Counted from the stretch's first letter, positions 42,357 through 51,607 are shown. The stretch: DNA of 64,000 nucleotides from Hydrogenophaga sp. (GCF_030651625.1 NZ_JAUSCF010000006.1:124001-188000), one strand, 5' to 3'. Numbers and translations are program-made. The notes: generated by a model from the sequence alone, not told the origin.

Positions 42357-43310
42357 TCAGAGGGATGTCAGGGGATGCGTGGCCTTCCAGTGCCGGGCAA
42401 GGTCGATGCGACGCGCCACCCAGACCTTGTCGTGGGACTGGATGTACTCCAGAAAACGCTGCAGCGCGGTGATGCGACCGGGGCGACCGAGCAGGCGGCA
42501 GTGCATGCCGATGCTCATCATCTTGGGTCGGTCCATGCCGTTCGGGTCACCCTCGGCATACAGGGCATCGAAGCTGTCTTTCAGGTACTGGAAGAACGGG
42601 TCGGCGTGCGAATAGCCCTGGGGCAGCGCAAAGCGCATGTCGTTGCAGTCCAGCGTGTAAGGCACGATCAGTTGGTGCGTGTCGCTGCCGTCGGTCTTGC
42701 GCACCTTCATCCAGAACGGCAGGTCGTCGCCGTAGTAGTCGCTGTCGTATTCAAAGCCACCAAAATCGGCGACCAGACGGCGCGTGTTCGGGCTGTCGCG
42801 CCCGGTGTACCAGCCCAGCGGACGCTCGCCCGTGAGCCGGTGAATGATGTCCATCGCCTGGGCCATGTGCGCGCGCTCGGTGGCTTCATCCACGTTCTGG
42901 TAGTGGATCCACTTCAATCCATGGCAGGCGGTTTCGTGGCCGAGTTCGCGCAACGCGGCGGCGACGTCCGGGCAGCGTTGAAGTGCGGTGGCCACGCCGA
43001 ACACCGTGAGGTGCAGGCCCCGTTGTTCAAACTCGCGGAGGATGCGCCACACCCCGGCGCGCGATCCGTATTCGTAGATGCCTTCCATGCTGATGTGCCG
43101 CGCAGGGTAAGCCGCCGGGTTGAACATCTCGGACAGAAACTGCTCCGACGCGTCGTCGCCGTGCAGCACGCTGTTCTCACCGCCTTCCTCAAAGTTCAGG
43201 ACGAACTGCACAGCGATGCGCGCGCCATTCGGCCATCGCGCGTGCGGCACATCGCGGCCATAGCCGGCCAGGTCACGGGGGTAGGGCAGGGTGGTGTCGT
43301 AGAGTGTCAT
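42357..43310 (-). CDS. puuE: Allantoinase, PuuE type (polysaccharide-deacetylase fold)
   Basis: 317 residues from the ATG at 43310 (MTLYDTTLPYPRDLAGYGRD, the characteristic start). The family converts allantoin to allantoate without metal dependence typical of AllB. Motifs GARIAVQFVLNFEEGGENSV, GRDSPNTRRL and SIGMHCRLLGRPGRI are conserved in PuuE. It is followed by the UraD-AllC gene after 10 bp. A 350-bp upstream stretch containing a tandem repeat separates it from the GntR gene. Confidence 0.95.
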   Translation of the reverse strand: MTLYDTTLPYPRDLAGYGRDVPHARWPNGARIAVQFVLNFEEGGENSVLHGDDASEQFLSEMFNPAAYPARHISMEGIYEYGSRAGVWRILREFEQRGLHLTVFGVATALQRCPDVAAALRELGHETACHGLKWIHYQNVDEATERAHMAQAMDIIHRLTGERPLGWYTGRDSPNTRRLVADFGGFEYDSDYYGDDLPFWMKVRKTDGSDTHQLIVPYTLDCNDMRFALPQGYSHADPFFQYLKDSFDALYAEGDPNGMDRPKMMSIGMHCRLLGRPGRITALQRFLEYIQSHDKVWVARRIDLARHWKATHPLTSL

Positions 43311-43430
43311 GGGCCTAAGCGAGAGATGTCTTGTCCAGAAACACCGTGGAGCCCGTTCCATCGGGCCACAGGCCCACCCTCATCATGGGCTTCACGGTCA
43401 AGACATGACGAGGAGCCGGGAAAGGTCCTC

Positions 43431-43662
43431 CGGAGCGCCGTACTTTCGTCCAGCGACACCCAGGATCCGGCTTCGCCGGTCCGAAGGTGTGCCCCCTGAG
43501 GGGGGATGCGGCTACACGCGGTGAGCAAGCGACAGGGGGGAGCCAGGTTCCGGAGCGCCGTGCCTTGGTCCAGCGACACCCAAGATCCGGCTTTGCCGGT
43601 CCGAAGGTGTGCCCCCTGAGGGGGGATGCGGCTACACGAAGTGAGCAAGCAACGGGGGGGAG
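43431..43662. repeat. 120-bp tandem duplication of a hairpin repeat
   Basis: Two units, 43431-43542 and 43551-43662, begin CGGAGCGCCGT and repeat with 120-bp period, about 90% alike by eye. Each contains GATCCGGCTT(T/C)GCCGGTC, CCCCCTGAGGGGGG and CTACACG-GTGAGCAAGC. They fill the gap between the GntR stop and the allantoinase gene. The left part of this gap (43311-43430) shows an older, degenerate copy. Internal start/stop frames there are repeat translations. Confidence 0.8.
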
Positions 43663-44328
43663 TCATGAAAGGGCCATCGAGATGTCGTTGGCAGGGACTT
43701 TGCGATCAAAGGTCAGCGTTTCTTCCACGTGGATCAGGTGTTCGTTCATGAGTCGAACGGCCATCGCCTCGTCACGCGCCGCCAGCGCCTTGACGATTTC
43801 CGCGTGCTCTTCGCTCGAATGTTCGGCCGCGGTGTTGCTCTGGTACATGAGCGTGATCAGCGCACAGCGGGAAATCAGTTCGCGAAGCAGTTCTGCGAGC
43901 ACCTGGTTGCCCATGAGTTCGGCCATGCGCACATGGAAGTCCCGCAGCAACTCCGTGCGGCCGGCCACGTCCTGGTTGCTGACGGCTTCTTTCTCTTCGG
44001 CGACGTGTTCGCGCAGTGCCTTGATCTTGGCCGGTGTAACCGACTGAACGAAGGCACGCGTCATTTCGGTTTCCAGCATGCGCCGCACCGCAAACACCTG
44101 CTTCGCCTCCGCCACCGATGGCGTGGCCACAAAGGCACCCCGTGCCGGCTCCAGGCGAATCAATCGGTTTTGCGACAGCTGAAACAGCGCCTGGCGCACC
44201 AGCGTGCGCGACACGCCGAAATGGTCGGCCAGCTTTTGCTCGGCCAGCTTGGTGCCCGGCTGCAGGCGATGTTCCACAATGGCCTTCGTCAGCGATGCGA
44301 CGATGTGGTGTGTGCTGGAGATTTCCAT
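43663..44328 (-). CDS. GntR family regulator, FCD subgroup
   Basis: 221 residues from the ATG at 44328. The winged helix (about 5-70) includes LAEQKLADHFGVSRTLVRQAL; the FCD ligand domain follows with RDFHVRMAELMGNQVL (His/Asp metal-ligand region) and a HEHL-type end NEHLIHVEETL. It probably senses a purine breakdown product and controls uraH (divergent, 77 bp), the allantoin genes downstream, puuD and the importer at 36.6 kb via TGTATACA sites. Ligand unknown. Confidence 0.92.
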   Translation of the reverse strand: MEISSTHHIVASLTKAIVEHRLQPGTKLAEQKLADHFGVSRTLVRQALFQLSQNRLIRLEPARGAFVATPSVAEAKQVFAVRRMLETEMTRAFVQSVTPAKIKALREHVAEEKEAVSNQDVAGRTELLRDFHVRMAELMGNQVLAELLRELISRCALITLMYQSNTAAEHSSEEHAEIVKALAARDEAMAVRLMNEHLIHVEETLTFDRKVPANDISMALS

Positions 44329-44358
44329 CGCGGCATCATATCCGGAACAATGAAAAAC

Positions 44359-44366
44359 TGTATACA
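44359..44366. promoter_or_regulatory. TGTATACA operator, site 2
   Basis: AACTGTATACACTT in the 77-bp divergent region between the GntR gene and uraH, where it could regulate both. Same palindrome as sites at 36720 and 47969. Confidence 0.65.
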
Positions 44367-44405
44367 CTTTTGGTCGACTGCAGACCGCCAAGAAAGGACA
44401 CGGGC

Positions 44406-44759
44406 ATGGGCATGAGTACACACGTTCTGGACACCATGCATGGCTGCCCGGCCGCTGGCATGGCGGTGGCGCTCTACACCACCAACGGTGAGCAGGCGAC
44501 GCTGGTCAAACGGTTCACGCTGAACGCAGATGGAAGGAACCCGGACGGCCCGCTGTACGACAACGCCAGCCTCAAGGTGGGAACCTACCGCCTTGTGTTC
44601 GATGTGCAGGGTTACTTTTCGCAGTGTGGCGTCCCACTGCCGGAGCCGCAGTTTCTGAACCGCGTGGCGATCGACTTCGGCGTGGCGCATGTCGATCAGC
44701 ACTACCACGTGCCGCTGCTCGTGAGTCCCTGGAGCTACTCCACTTACCGGGGCAGCTGA
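44406..44759 (+). CDS. uraH: 5-hydroxyisourate hydrolase (transthyretin-like)
   Basis: 117 residues. STHVLDTMHGCPAAGM at the start and the C-terminal YHVPLLVSPWSYSTYRGS are signatures of HIU hydrolase, including the terminal YRGS and catalytic His residues. It hydrolyses 5-hydroxyisourate, the product of PuuD, to OHCU for the UraD domain. Translation could start at the ATG at 44406 or 44412. It is divergent from the GntR gene. Confidence 0.96.
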   Translation: MGMSTHVLDTMHGCPAAGMAVALYTTNGEQATLVKRFTLNADGRNPDGPLYDNASLKVGTYRLVFDVQGYFSQCGVPLPEPQFLNRVAIDFGVAHVDQHYHVPLLVSPWSYSTYRGS

Positions 44760-44764
44760 CGCTG

Positions 44765-44814
44765 CGCCCCCCTGCGCAGCAGGGGGGAAGACGCGTCAGC
44801 GGCGCAGGGGGGCT
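44765..44814. repeat. GC-rich hairpin repeat after uraH
   Basis: CCCCCCTGCGCAGCAGGGGGG plus GACGCGTCAGCGGCGCAGGGGGGCT; nearly the same as 33.80-33.86 kb. It lies between the convergent ends of uraH and the lipoprotein gene and may terminate both, although no T-run is present. Confidence 0.6.
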
Positions 44815-45366
44815 TTACCGATTCCGCTGGCCTTCGGTCAATGTGTCCAGCTGGAAGTGACCGCTGCGGTCCCAGAGCCAGACGTCCGTGTAGACGACAC
44901 CGCCCAGCGAAACAGGCGCCGGGAAGGGTGCAGCCGAGTGCACGGTGCGTTCGATTTCACGCATCACGTCCGGAACGTGGCTCGGTGCACGCATCCAGTT
45001 CAGGTTGCGCACATTGCCCCGGTTGTCCACCTCCACCTGTAACACGCCCACCGCATGCAACAGCGGCGGCATCTTGCCCTTGAAGATGCGGTGCCCGTTG
45101 TGACCATACAGGTGGCTGGCGCCGTCCTTTCGGTATTCGAGGGGGGTGCGCGCATGGGAAATGATGGCCGGTGGGGGCAGCTCGACCACGGGTGGCGGAG
45201 CCGGCGGGGTGGGCAGGACAATGGGCTCGGGCGCAACTGGCTCCGGCAGCGGCGTTGCGCAGGCGGCCAGCAGTGCGGTGATGCCTGCGGCCATCCAGAG
45301 CCGCACGCCACGCAGGGGATCTGCCTGCTGGGTCGGTGTAAGAGGGTCAGGGACGTTGTCTCTCAT
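44815..45366 (-). CDS. Small lipoprotein with Pro-rich linker and TonB-like C-terminus
   Basis: 183 residues. After basic residues there is a short hydrophobic stretch with lipobox LAAC (Cys36), then a Pro/Val/Glu-rich linker (about 38-70), then a domain around GVLQVEVDNRGNVRNLNWMRAPS that resembles the C-terminal domain of TonB-like proteins. It would be anchored in a membrane and face the periplasm. Not recognised as a purine gene; it separates uraH and xdhC. Function unknown. Confidence 0.75.
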   Translation of the reverse strand: MRDNVPDPLTPTQQADPLRGVRLWMAAGITALLAACATPLPEPVAPEPIVLPTPPAPPPVVELPPPAIISHARTPLEYRKDGASHLYGHNGHRIFKGKMPPLLHAVGVLQVEVDNRGNVRNLNWMRAPSHVPDVMREIERTVHSAAPFPAPVSLGGVVYTDVWLWDRSGHFQLDTLTEGQRNR

Positions 45367-45527
45367 GTTGGCGGCCTGTCGTTTGTTGGAGGGCCACAGC
45401 GGCTCAAAGAGGGCATATGGCTGCGCGAATGCAGTGTATGGTGGTTTCGAAATTCCGGTGCGCCTTGCATCGTCCGATACTCCACGCTGGTCGCTGCGTT
45501 AACGTTTTCACACAATTTTTTGCATCC

Positions 45528-46355
45528 ATGCCACAGCGCTGCTCGGATTTGGACTGCCTTCTGGATCGGCTTCGTCGCGAGCCGGCGGTGCTGGTCACCG
45601 TTTCCCGGACCCGAGGTTCGGTTCCTCGCGAAGCGGGCGCATGGATGGCCGTATTTGCCGACTCGGTGTTGGGCACCATCGGAGGTGGTCATCTGGAATG
45701 GGATGCTGAGCGACAGGCGCGAGACCTTCTGAACAGCGGTGAAGGGCGGGTCCGCGAACACACGATGGTGCTCGGACCCAGCCTGGGTCAGTGCTGCGGC
45801 GGCGCCGTGGGCCTGCGAATGGAGCCGGTGGACCGGAGCCGCTTCACTGAACTGCAAAGCCGGTTGGCACCGCCGCTTTGGCCGGTGGCCCTGTTTGGCG
45901 GCGGACACGTGGGGCGCGCCATCGTGCAGGCCCTGCACCCCTTGCCTTTTGCCGTCACCTGGGTCGACAGCCGAGACGAGGTGTTCCCGGTCGATCTGCC
46001 AGTGTCTGTGCGAACCGAGCACTCCGAGCCGGTGCAGGCGGCGGTGCGCGAACTCGTGCCTGGCAGCCGGGTGTTGGTCATGAGTTTTTCCCACGCTGAA
46101 GACCTGGAAGTGGTGGCCGCCTGCCTGCATCGAATGCGCGAACGCAACGATCTGCCCTTCGTGGGGCTCATTGGCAGTCAAACCAAATGGGCCACTTTTT
46201 CAAACCGTTTGCGGCAGCGCGGTTTCGAGAGTGCTGATCTGGCGAGCATCACCTGTCCCATCGGTGTCCCCGGCGTCCATGGCAAACAACCTGCCGTGAT
46301 CGCTGCGAGCGTGGTGGCCCAGTTGCTGATGGTTCGCACTGACGCAGTTCGATGA
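45528..46355 (+). CDS. xdhC: Xanthine dehydrogenase accessory protein XdhC
   Basis: 275 residues from the ATG at 45528. RTRGSVPREAGAWMAV, GTIGGGHLEWDAE and the C-terminal Rossmann-like LFGGGHVGRAI, VSFSHAEDLEV-type and GLIGSQTKWATF segments are characteristic of XdhC, which inserts sulfurated molybdenum cofactor into xanthine dehydrogenase. The XdhA/XdhB subunits are not in the window. An internal LGPSLGQCCGG segment with the conserved Cys pair is intact. It converges with the permease gene. Confidence 0.93.
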   Translation: MPQRCSDLDCLLDRLRREPAVLVTVSRTRGSVPREAGAWMAVFADSVLGTIGGGHLEWDAERQARDLLNSGEGRVREHTMVLGPSLGQCCGGAVGLRMEPVDRSRFTELQSRLAPPLWPVALFGGGHVGRAIVQALHPLPFAVTWVDSRDEVFPVDLPVSVRTEHSEPVQAAVRELVPGSRVLVMSFSHAEDLEVVAACLHRMRERNDLPFVGLIGSQTKWATFSNRLRQRGFESADLASITCPIGVPGVHGKQPAVIAASVVAQLLMVRTDAVR

Positions 46356-46384
46356 GCAGTGGTGACGCTCCATCGCGCAGTGCG

Positions 46385-47746
46385 TCAGTCAATCTGCTCA
46401 GGTAGCCACAAGTTGAGGGTGATGGAAATGGCTGCGGCGGGCAGAAGGCCACTGGTCATGATGATTTTCAATGTGTCGGGCAGATGCTGCAGCGCGTCTG
46501 GTGCCTGCTGCAGACCCAGCCCCACCGACAGCGACAGCGCCAAGATGATCATGCTGCGGCGGTTCCATTTCACCTCGGCCAACATGTTCAGACCCGCTGC
46601 GGCGACCATGCCGAACATGATGATGGCGCCGCCTCCCAGCACGGTGACCGGCATGCTGGCCACAATGGCACCGAGTTTGGGTACCAGTCCGCACAGGATC
46701 AGAAAAATCCCGCCCAGCGTCACCACGTGGCGGCTCATCACGCCTGTCATCGACACCAGCCCCACGTTCTGGCTGTAGCTGGTGTTGGGCAATGCACCAA
46801 ACACACCGGCCAGTGCGGAGCCCAGGCCGTCGGCGAAGGTGGCACCCCGGATCTCTGTGTCGGTCGCCTGCCGACCGGCGCCCCCTTTTGCAATGCCTGA
46901 GACGTCTCCCACGGTTTCAATGGTGGAGACGATGGACATGAAACACATGCCGATGATGATGGTCCAGTTCAATTCCCAACCGAATCTGAAGGGCTGGGGC
47001 AAGGTGAACCAGGCGGCATCTGTCACGCCCGCAAATCCGACGTTGCCCAGCAGCGCGGCATACAGGTACCCGGCGACCAGACCGAGCAGCACGGCAGCCA
47101 CCGAAAGCATCCCTCGCGTAAAGAATTTCAGCAACAGCGTGACGCCGATCACCACGAGGGCGGCCGACCAGTTTTCAAGACTGCCGTAGGCTGGCTGGCC
47201 CTTCAGTGCGGCACCACCCGCCGCGTATTCCACGCCCACCTTGATCAGGGCGAGTCCGATCATCAGAATGATCAGCCCTGTGACCAGCGGCGGAAAGGCG
47301 TGGCGGATTCGGCCAATGACGAACCCGATGCAGAAGTGGAAGATGCCTCCGATCACCACGCCTGTCATCAGTCCGGCCATCCCGGCCACACCTGCGCCGG
47401 CGACCGCCGGCACCATGATCGGGATAAACGCGAAGCTCGTGCCTTGCATCACCGGGAGCCGTGCGCCTATCGGCCCCATGCCCAAGGTCTGCAGCAAGGT
47501 GGCCACGCCAGCGAAAAGCATGGACATCTGGATGAGGTAGACGGCACTTGGGAAATCGGATGAGCTCGACCCGAACCCGAAACCTGCGGCGCTCGAGACA
47601 ATGATGGCCGGCGTGACGTTGCTCACGAACATGGCCAGCACATGCTGAATGCCCAGTGGCACCGCCTTGGCCAGGGGTGGCGTGTGATCCGGATGCCGCA
47701 GTTGCTCCGGTGTGCCAAGAGAATGGTCGGCCACGCATGCCTCCAT
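46385..47746 (-). CDS. NCS2 family xanthine/urate permease
   Basis: 453 residues, about 12-14 helices. The NAT signature region shows as QNVGLVSMTGVMSRHVV, and GMCFMSIVSTIETVGDVSGI plus the His in IQHVLAMFVSNVTPA are conserved in NCS2 xanthine/uric acid transporters. By context, between xdhC and puuD, the substrate is urate or xanthine. It shares a 367-bp divergent region with puuD, which has a TGTATACA palindrome and a sigma-54 element. Confidence 0.93.
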   Translation of the reverse strand: MEACVADHSLGTPEQLRHPDHTPPLAKAVPLGIQHVLAMFVSNVTPAIIVSSAAGFGFGSSSSDFPSAVYLIQMSMLFAGVATLLQTLGMGPIGARLPVMQGTSFAFIPIMVPAVAGAGVAGMAGLMTGVVIGGIFHFCIGFVIGRIRHAFPPLVTGLIILMIGLALIKVGVEYAAGGAALKGQPAYGSLENWSAALVVIGVTLLLKFFTRGMLSVAAVLLGLVAGYLYAALLGNVGFAGVTDAAWFTLPQPFRFGWELNWTIIIGMCFMSIVSTIETVGDVSGIAKGGAGRQATDTEIRGATFADGLGSALAGVFGALPNTSYSQNVGLVSMTGVMSRHVVTLGGIFLILCGLVPKLGAIVASMPVTVLGGGAIIMFGMVAAAGLNMLAEVKWNRRSMIILALSLSVGLGLQQAPDALQHLPDTLKIIMTSGLLPAAAISITLNLWLPEQID

Positions 47747-47881
47747 GAGGGGTTATCGGGGGCGTGGCCATAGCGTTCCATCACCCGTTTGCATCAGCAA
47801 TATACGGAAAATGTGAAACCTTTGGCTGCGGTCTACCCGTTACGCAAGTGGTGCGTGCGATCTGTCACGAACATGGTGGGA

Positions 47882-47897
47882 TGGCACGCGCCGTGCT
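47882..47897 (+). promoter_or_regulatory. Sigma-54 type promoter, probably for puuD
   Basis: TGGCACGCGCCGTGCT matches TGGCACG-N4-TTGCW with one mismatch. The start would be near 47909, giving a long leader of about 205 bases before the puuD ATG; the TGTATACA site would then lie within the transcribed leader. A TGGTGCG half-site lies upstream at 47849-47855. The long leader weakens the call. Confidence 0.5.
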
Positions 47898-47968
47898 TCG
47901 GCTTCCCATGCGCAGAGCGCCAGTCAGATCGTCAACGTGTCGATCTTCGTGTTCCAGTGTTCAAAATG

Positions 47969-47976
47969 TGTATACA
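47969..47976. promoter_or_regulatory. TGTATACA operator, site 3
   Basis: AAATGTGTATACAATTTT in the divergent region between the urate/xanthine permease and puuD. AT-rich flanks are similar at all three sites. The remaining 47747-48113 sequence shows no gene. Confidence 0.65.
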
Positions 47977-48113
47977 ATTTTTCTACAGGCCGCAGCGGCG
48001 CAGGACGTTCCATCCAACGTTCCCGGTTCGCGGCCTTCATCCGGTTCAGAGCGCCCGCAGTGGTGAACCGCAAACCATTGACGGTAGATACCGACCCGTC
48101 GATCTGAGGTGCC

Positions 48114-49319
48114 ATGGAAACTTATTTGCTGGATTGGGCCAACCTGCTGCTGCGATGGGTCCACGTCATCGTGGCCATTGCATGGATTGGCTCATCGTTC
48201 TACTTCGTGTTTCTGGACAGCAGCCTCACCCCACCCGTGGATGAACAGCTGAAAAAGGAAGGCGTCAGCGGTGAGCTCTGGGCGGTGCATGGCGGGGGCT
48301 TCTATCACCCCGTCAAATTTGCGGTGGCGCCCCCCAAACTGCCGGAGCATTTGCACTGGTTCTACTGGGAGAGTTATTCCACCTGGCTGTCGGGTTTTGC
48401 GCTGTTCCTGGTGTCCTATCTCTGGAGTCCCAGCGTCTACCTGATTGACCCGAACGTTTTCGACTGGTCTCCCGCAGCCGCCATTGCCAGCGCGCTGGCG
48501 TTCTTGATTGTGTTCTGGCTGCTTTACGACGCCATCTGCCGCAAGCTCGGTGACAGGGACAACGGTGACGCCAAGGTTGGTGCGCTGGTGCTGGTGCTGG
48601 TGTGTGTGGCTGCGTGGCTGGCGACGCAGCTCTTCGCGGGCCGAGCGGCGTTCCTGCTGGTGGGCGCCATGATCGCCACGGCAATGAGTGCGAACGTGTT
48701 CTTCTGGATCATTCCGGGGCAGCGCACCGTGGTGGCAGACCTGAAGGCGGGCAGGCCGGTGGACCCGATCCATGGCAAGCGCGGCAAACAGCGCAGCGTG
48801 CACAACACCTACTTCACACTGCCGGTGCTGTTCGCCATGTTGAGCAACCACTACAGCTTCACTTATGCCCACGAACACAACTGGCTCGTGCTGATCGCCA
48901 TGATGTTCGCGGGCGCCGCCATTCGCCAGTTCTTCGTGATGCGGCACGGCTACAAGCTGGGCCGCAATCGCCATCCATGGCCTTATGCCGCTGTGGGCGT
49001 GGTGGCACTGGTGGCGCTCATCGTCTGGCTCAGGCCTGCGCCCGCAGACACGGCGGAGGCCACCGCTGGCGCCGGACCCGTCAGCATGGCGCAGGTGCAG
49101 ACCATCATGGATCAGCGCTGCGTGATGTGTCATGGGGCGGCGCTGCAGTCCAAGAACGTGCGGCTGGATTCGCCTGCGGCGATCCGGCAGCATGCCATGA
49201 CGGTCTACCAGCAGGTTGTGGTGACCCGCCAGATGCCGATGAACAACGCCACAGGCATCACCGAAACCGAGCGTGCACAGATCGCACAGTGGTTCAAGGA
49301 CGGCGCCAGGCTGGATTGA
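48114..49319 (+). CDS. puuD: Membrane-bound urate oxidase PuuD with cytochrome c domain
   Basis: 401 residues. About eight helices in the first 310 residues (YLLDWANLLLRWVHVIVAIAWIGSSFYF is the family start, cut here into parts) form the urate hydroxylase domain; residues 320-401 are a periplasmic cytochrome c with CVMCH at 336-340 and a later Met in RQMPMNN as axial ligand. It oxidises urate to 5-hydroxyisourate and passes electrons to the respiratory chain instead of O2. UraH, UraD and PuuE for the next steps are encoded 2-6 kb away. Confidence 0.95.
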   Translation: METYLLDWANLLLRWVHVIVAIAWIGSSFYFVFLDSSLTPPVDEQLKKEGVSGELWAVHGGGFYHPVKFAVAPPKLPEHLHWFYWESYSTWLSGFALFLVSYLWSPSVYLIDPNVFDWSPAAAIASALAFLIVFWLLYDAICRKLGDRDNGDAKVGALVLVLVCVAAWLATQLFAGRAAFLLVGAMIATAMSANVFFWIIPGQRTVVADLKAGRPVDPIHGKRGKQRSVHNTYFTLPVLFAMLSNHYSFTYAHEHNWLVLIAMMFAGAAIRQFFVMRHGYKLGRNRHPWPYAAVGVVALVALIVWLRPAPADTAEATAGAGPVSMAQVQTIMDQRCVMCHGAALQSKNVRLDSPAAIRQHAMTVYQQVVVTRQMPMNNATGITETERAQIAQWFKDGARLD

Positions 49320-49484
49320 CCTCACGCAGCGCTTCGCGTCAACCCCCAATGGGGCAGCAACAGCGGTCAGGCAATGTCAGTTCGTCGGCTTTGCGGGTTG
49401 TGATCATGCCGTTTTGCATGGGGGTTCCTGATCTGCGGTAACCTTTGAGACCCGGTTCACTCACCCTCAAAGCACCGAACGCCC

Positions 49485-50591
49485 ATGAAGACCCAAGCAG
49501 CCGTCGCCTGGAAAGCAGGACAGCCCCTCACCATTGAAACAGTGGATCTGGAAGGGCCGAAGTTCGGTGAAGTGCTGGTCGAAATCAAGGCCACCGGCAT
49601 CTGTCACACCGACTACTACACCCTCAGCGGTGCGGACCCCGAAGGCATCTTCCCGGCCATTCTCGGTCACGAAGGCGCGGGCATCGTGGTGGACGTGGGC
49701 CCTGGCGTGACCTCGCTCAAGAAGGGCGACCACGTGATTCCGCTCTACACACCGGAATGCCGCCAATGCAAGTTCTGCCTGAGCCGCAAAACCAATCTGT
49801 GCCAGCTCATTCGCGGCACCCAGGGCAAGGGCCTGATGCCCGACGCCACCAGCCGCTTCAGCATGGACGGCGAGCCCATCTTCCACTACATGGGCACCAG
49901 CACCTTCAGCAACTACACCGTGGCGCCCGAGATCTCGCTGGCCAAAATCCGTGAAGACGCCCCCTTTGACAAGGTCTGCTACATCGGCTGCGGCGTCACC
50001 ACCGGTATCGGCGCGGTGATTTTCACCGCCAAAGTGGAGGCTGGCGCCAATGTGGCGGTGTTCGGCCTGGGCGGCATCGGGCTGAACGTGATCCAGGGTG
50101 CGAAGATGGTGGGCGCTGACAAGATCATCGGCATCGACCTCAATCCCGAGCGCGAAGCCATGGCCCGCAAGTTCGGCATGACGCATTTCATCAACCCCAA
50201 GACCGTGCCCAACCTGGTGGACGCTATTCAGCAGCTCACCGACGGCGGCGCTGACTACAGCTTCGAATGCATCGGCAACACCAAGGTCATGCGCGACGCT
50301 CTGGAATGCACCCACAAGGGCTGGGGTCGCAGCATCATCATCGGCGTGGCCGAAGCGGGGGCCGAGATCAGTACCCGTCCGTTCCAACTCGTCACCGGCC
50401 GCAAGTGGGAAGGCTCGGCTTTTGGCGGTGCGCGCGGCCGCACCGATGTACCCAAAATCGTGGACTGGTACATGGAGGGAAAGATCAACATCGATGATCT
50501 GATCACCCACAAGCTCAGGCTGGACCAGATCAATGAAGGCTTCGACCTGATGAAGCGCGGTGAATCCATCCGCTCGGTCGTCGAGTTTTAG
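49485..50591 (+). CDS. frmA: S-(hydroxymethyl)glutathione dehydrogenase, class III ADH
   Basis: 368 residues. The catalytic-zinc Cys in [22 protein letters not shown], the structural-zinc set [15 protein letters not shown] and the NAD-binding [14 protein letters not shown] are all present. It oxidises the glutathione adduct of formaldehyde. It is followed after 130 bp by S-formylglutathione hydrolase, a standard formaldehyde detoxification pair. No frmR gene was seen. Formaldehyde could come from demethylation by oxygenases in the window, but this is speculation. Confidence 0.97.
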   Translation: MKTQAAVAWKAGQPLTIETVDLEGPKFGEVLVEIKATGICHTDYYTLSGADPEGIFPAILGHEGAGIVVDVGPGVTSLKKGDHVIPLYTPECRQCKFCLSRKTNLCQLIRGTQGKGLMPDATSRFSMDGEPIFHYMGTSTFSNYTVAPEISLAKIREDAPFDKVCYIGCGVTTGIGAVIFTAKVEAGANVAVFGLGGIGLNVIQGAKMVGADKIIGIDLNPEREAMARKFGMTHFINPKTVPNLVDAIQQLTDGGADYSFECIGNTKVMRDALECTHKGWGRSIIIGVAEAGAEISTRPFQLVTGRKWEGSAFGGARGRTDVPKIVDWYMEGKINIDDLITHKLRLDQINEGFDLMKRGESIRSVVEF

Positions 50592-50721
50592 CCGTTGGCC
50601 CACCCCTGCCGAGTTTTGCTCTCCTCCATCCAGGGTGCGGTGCAAGCGGCTCGGCTGAGCCGGCAGTGCTTCACCTCTGGATCCAGCACACTTCAGTTCC
50701 ACCACCTCATCGGGGTATTTC

Positions 50722-51591
50722 ATGTCTTCTTCATTTGATGGTCTTGAGTTGGTGAGCGAGCACGGCAGCTTTGGTGGTGCGCAGCGCTTCTACAAACACG
50801 CATCGGCTGAGATTGGATTGCCGATGCACTTTGCGCTGTACCTTCCGCCCCAGGCGCTGCTCGGCAAGACAGTGCCGGTGATCACCTTTCTCGCCGGACT
50901 GACTTGCACCGAAGAAACCTTCGCCATGAAGGCGGGTGCACAACGAACGGCAGCCGAACTGGGTCTGGCGCTGCTCATGCCCGACACCAGTCCGCGCAAC
51001 ACCGGCGTGGACAGCGAGGATCATCACTGGGATTTTGGTGTGGGTGCCGGCTTCTACCTGGACGCCACGCAGGCGCCCTGGTCTGGCCATTGGTGCATGG
51101 AAAGCTACCTGCTCAAGGAATTGCTGCCTCAGGTGGTGAACGAGTTCGGTTTGAACGCCGACCGCATGGGCTTGTTCGGTCACTCCATGGGTGGCCACGG
51201 CGCGCTCACACTGGCATTGCGGCATCCGGGCCGTTTTGCCAGTGTGTCCGCCTTCGCACCGATCTGCGCTCCCACCCAGTGCCCCTGGGGTCACAAAGCC
51301 TTCACGGGTTACCTGGGGCAGGACGAAAGCACCTGGGGTGCGCACGACGCCAGCGTGCTTATGGGGCAGCAAACCGCTGCGCCTTACCCAGGCGGTATCC
51401 TGATCGATCAGGGGTTGGCCGACAAATTTCTCGCCGAGCAGCTGCATCCGGAAGCCTTTGAAGCGGCCTGCGCCAAGGTGGGTCAGCCGCTCACACTGCG
51501 CCGCCACGCGGGGTACGACCACGGCTACTATTTCATCAGCAGCTTTGTCGACGACCACCTGCGCCACCACGCGCGCGGCTTGGTCATCTGA
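50722..51591 (+). CDS. fghA: S-formylglutathione hydrolase
   Basis: 289 residues of esterase-D type. The nucleophile motif is GHSMGGHGAL, with Asp and His in GLADKFL and GYDHGYYFISSF. It hydrolyses S-formylglutathione to formate and glutathione after FrmA. GVDSEDHHWDFGVGAGFYLDA, with Cys in TCTEETF, is conserved. The 130 bp upstream contain a CGGCTC/GAGCCG stem without T-run and probably no promoter. Confidence 0.96.
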   Translation: MSSSFDGLELVSEHGSFGGAQRFYKHASAEIGLPMHFALYLPPQALLGKTVPVITFLAGLTCTEETFAMKAGAQRTAAELGLALLMPDTSPRNTGVDSEDHHWDFGVGAGFYLDATQAPWSGHWCMESYLLKELLPQVVNEFGLNADRMGLFGHSMGGHGALTLALRHPGRFASVSAFAPICAPTQCPWGHKAFTGYLGQDESTWGAHDASVLMGQQTAAPYPGGILIDQGLADKFLAEQLHPEAFEAACAKVGQPLTLRRHAGYDHGYYFISSFVDDHLRHHARGLVI

Positions 51592-51607
51592 ACAAGCCCC
51601 AATCTTC

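Noticed and set aside
43311..43662. CRISPR array, because of regularly repeated units
   Set aside because: Only two 120-bp units with hairpins and no short repeat/spacer pattern; no cas genes.
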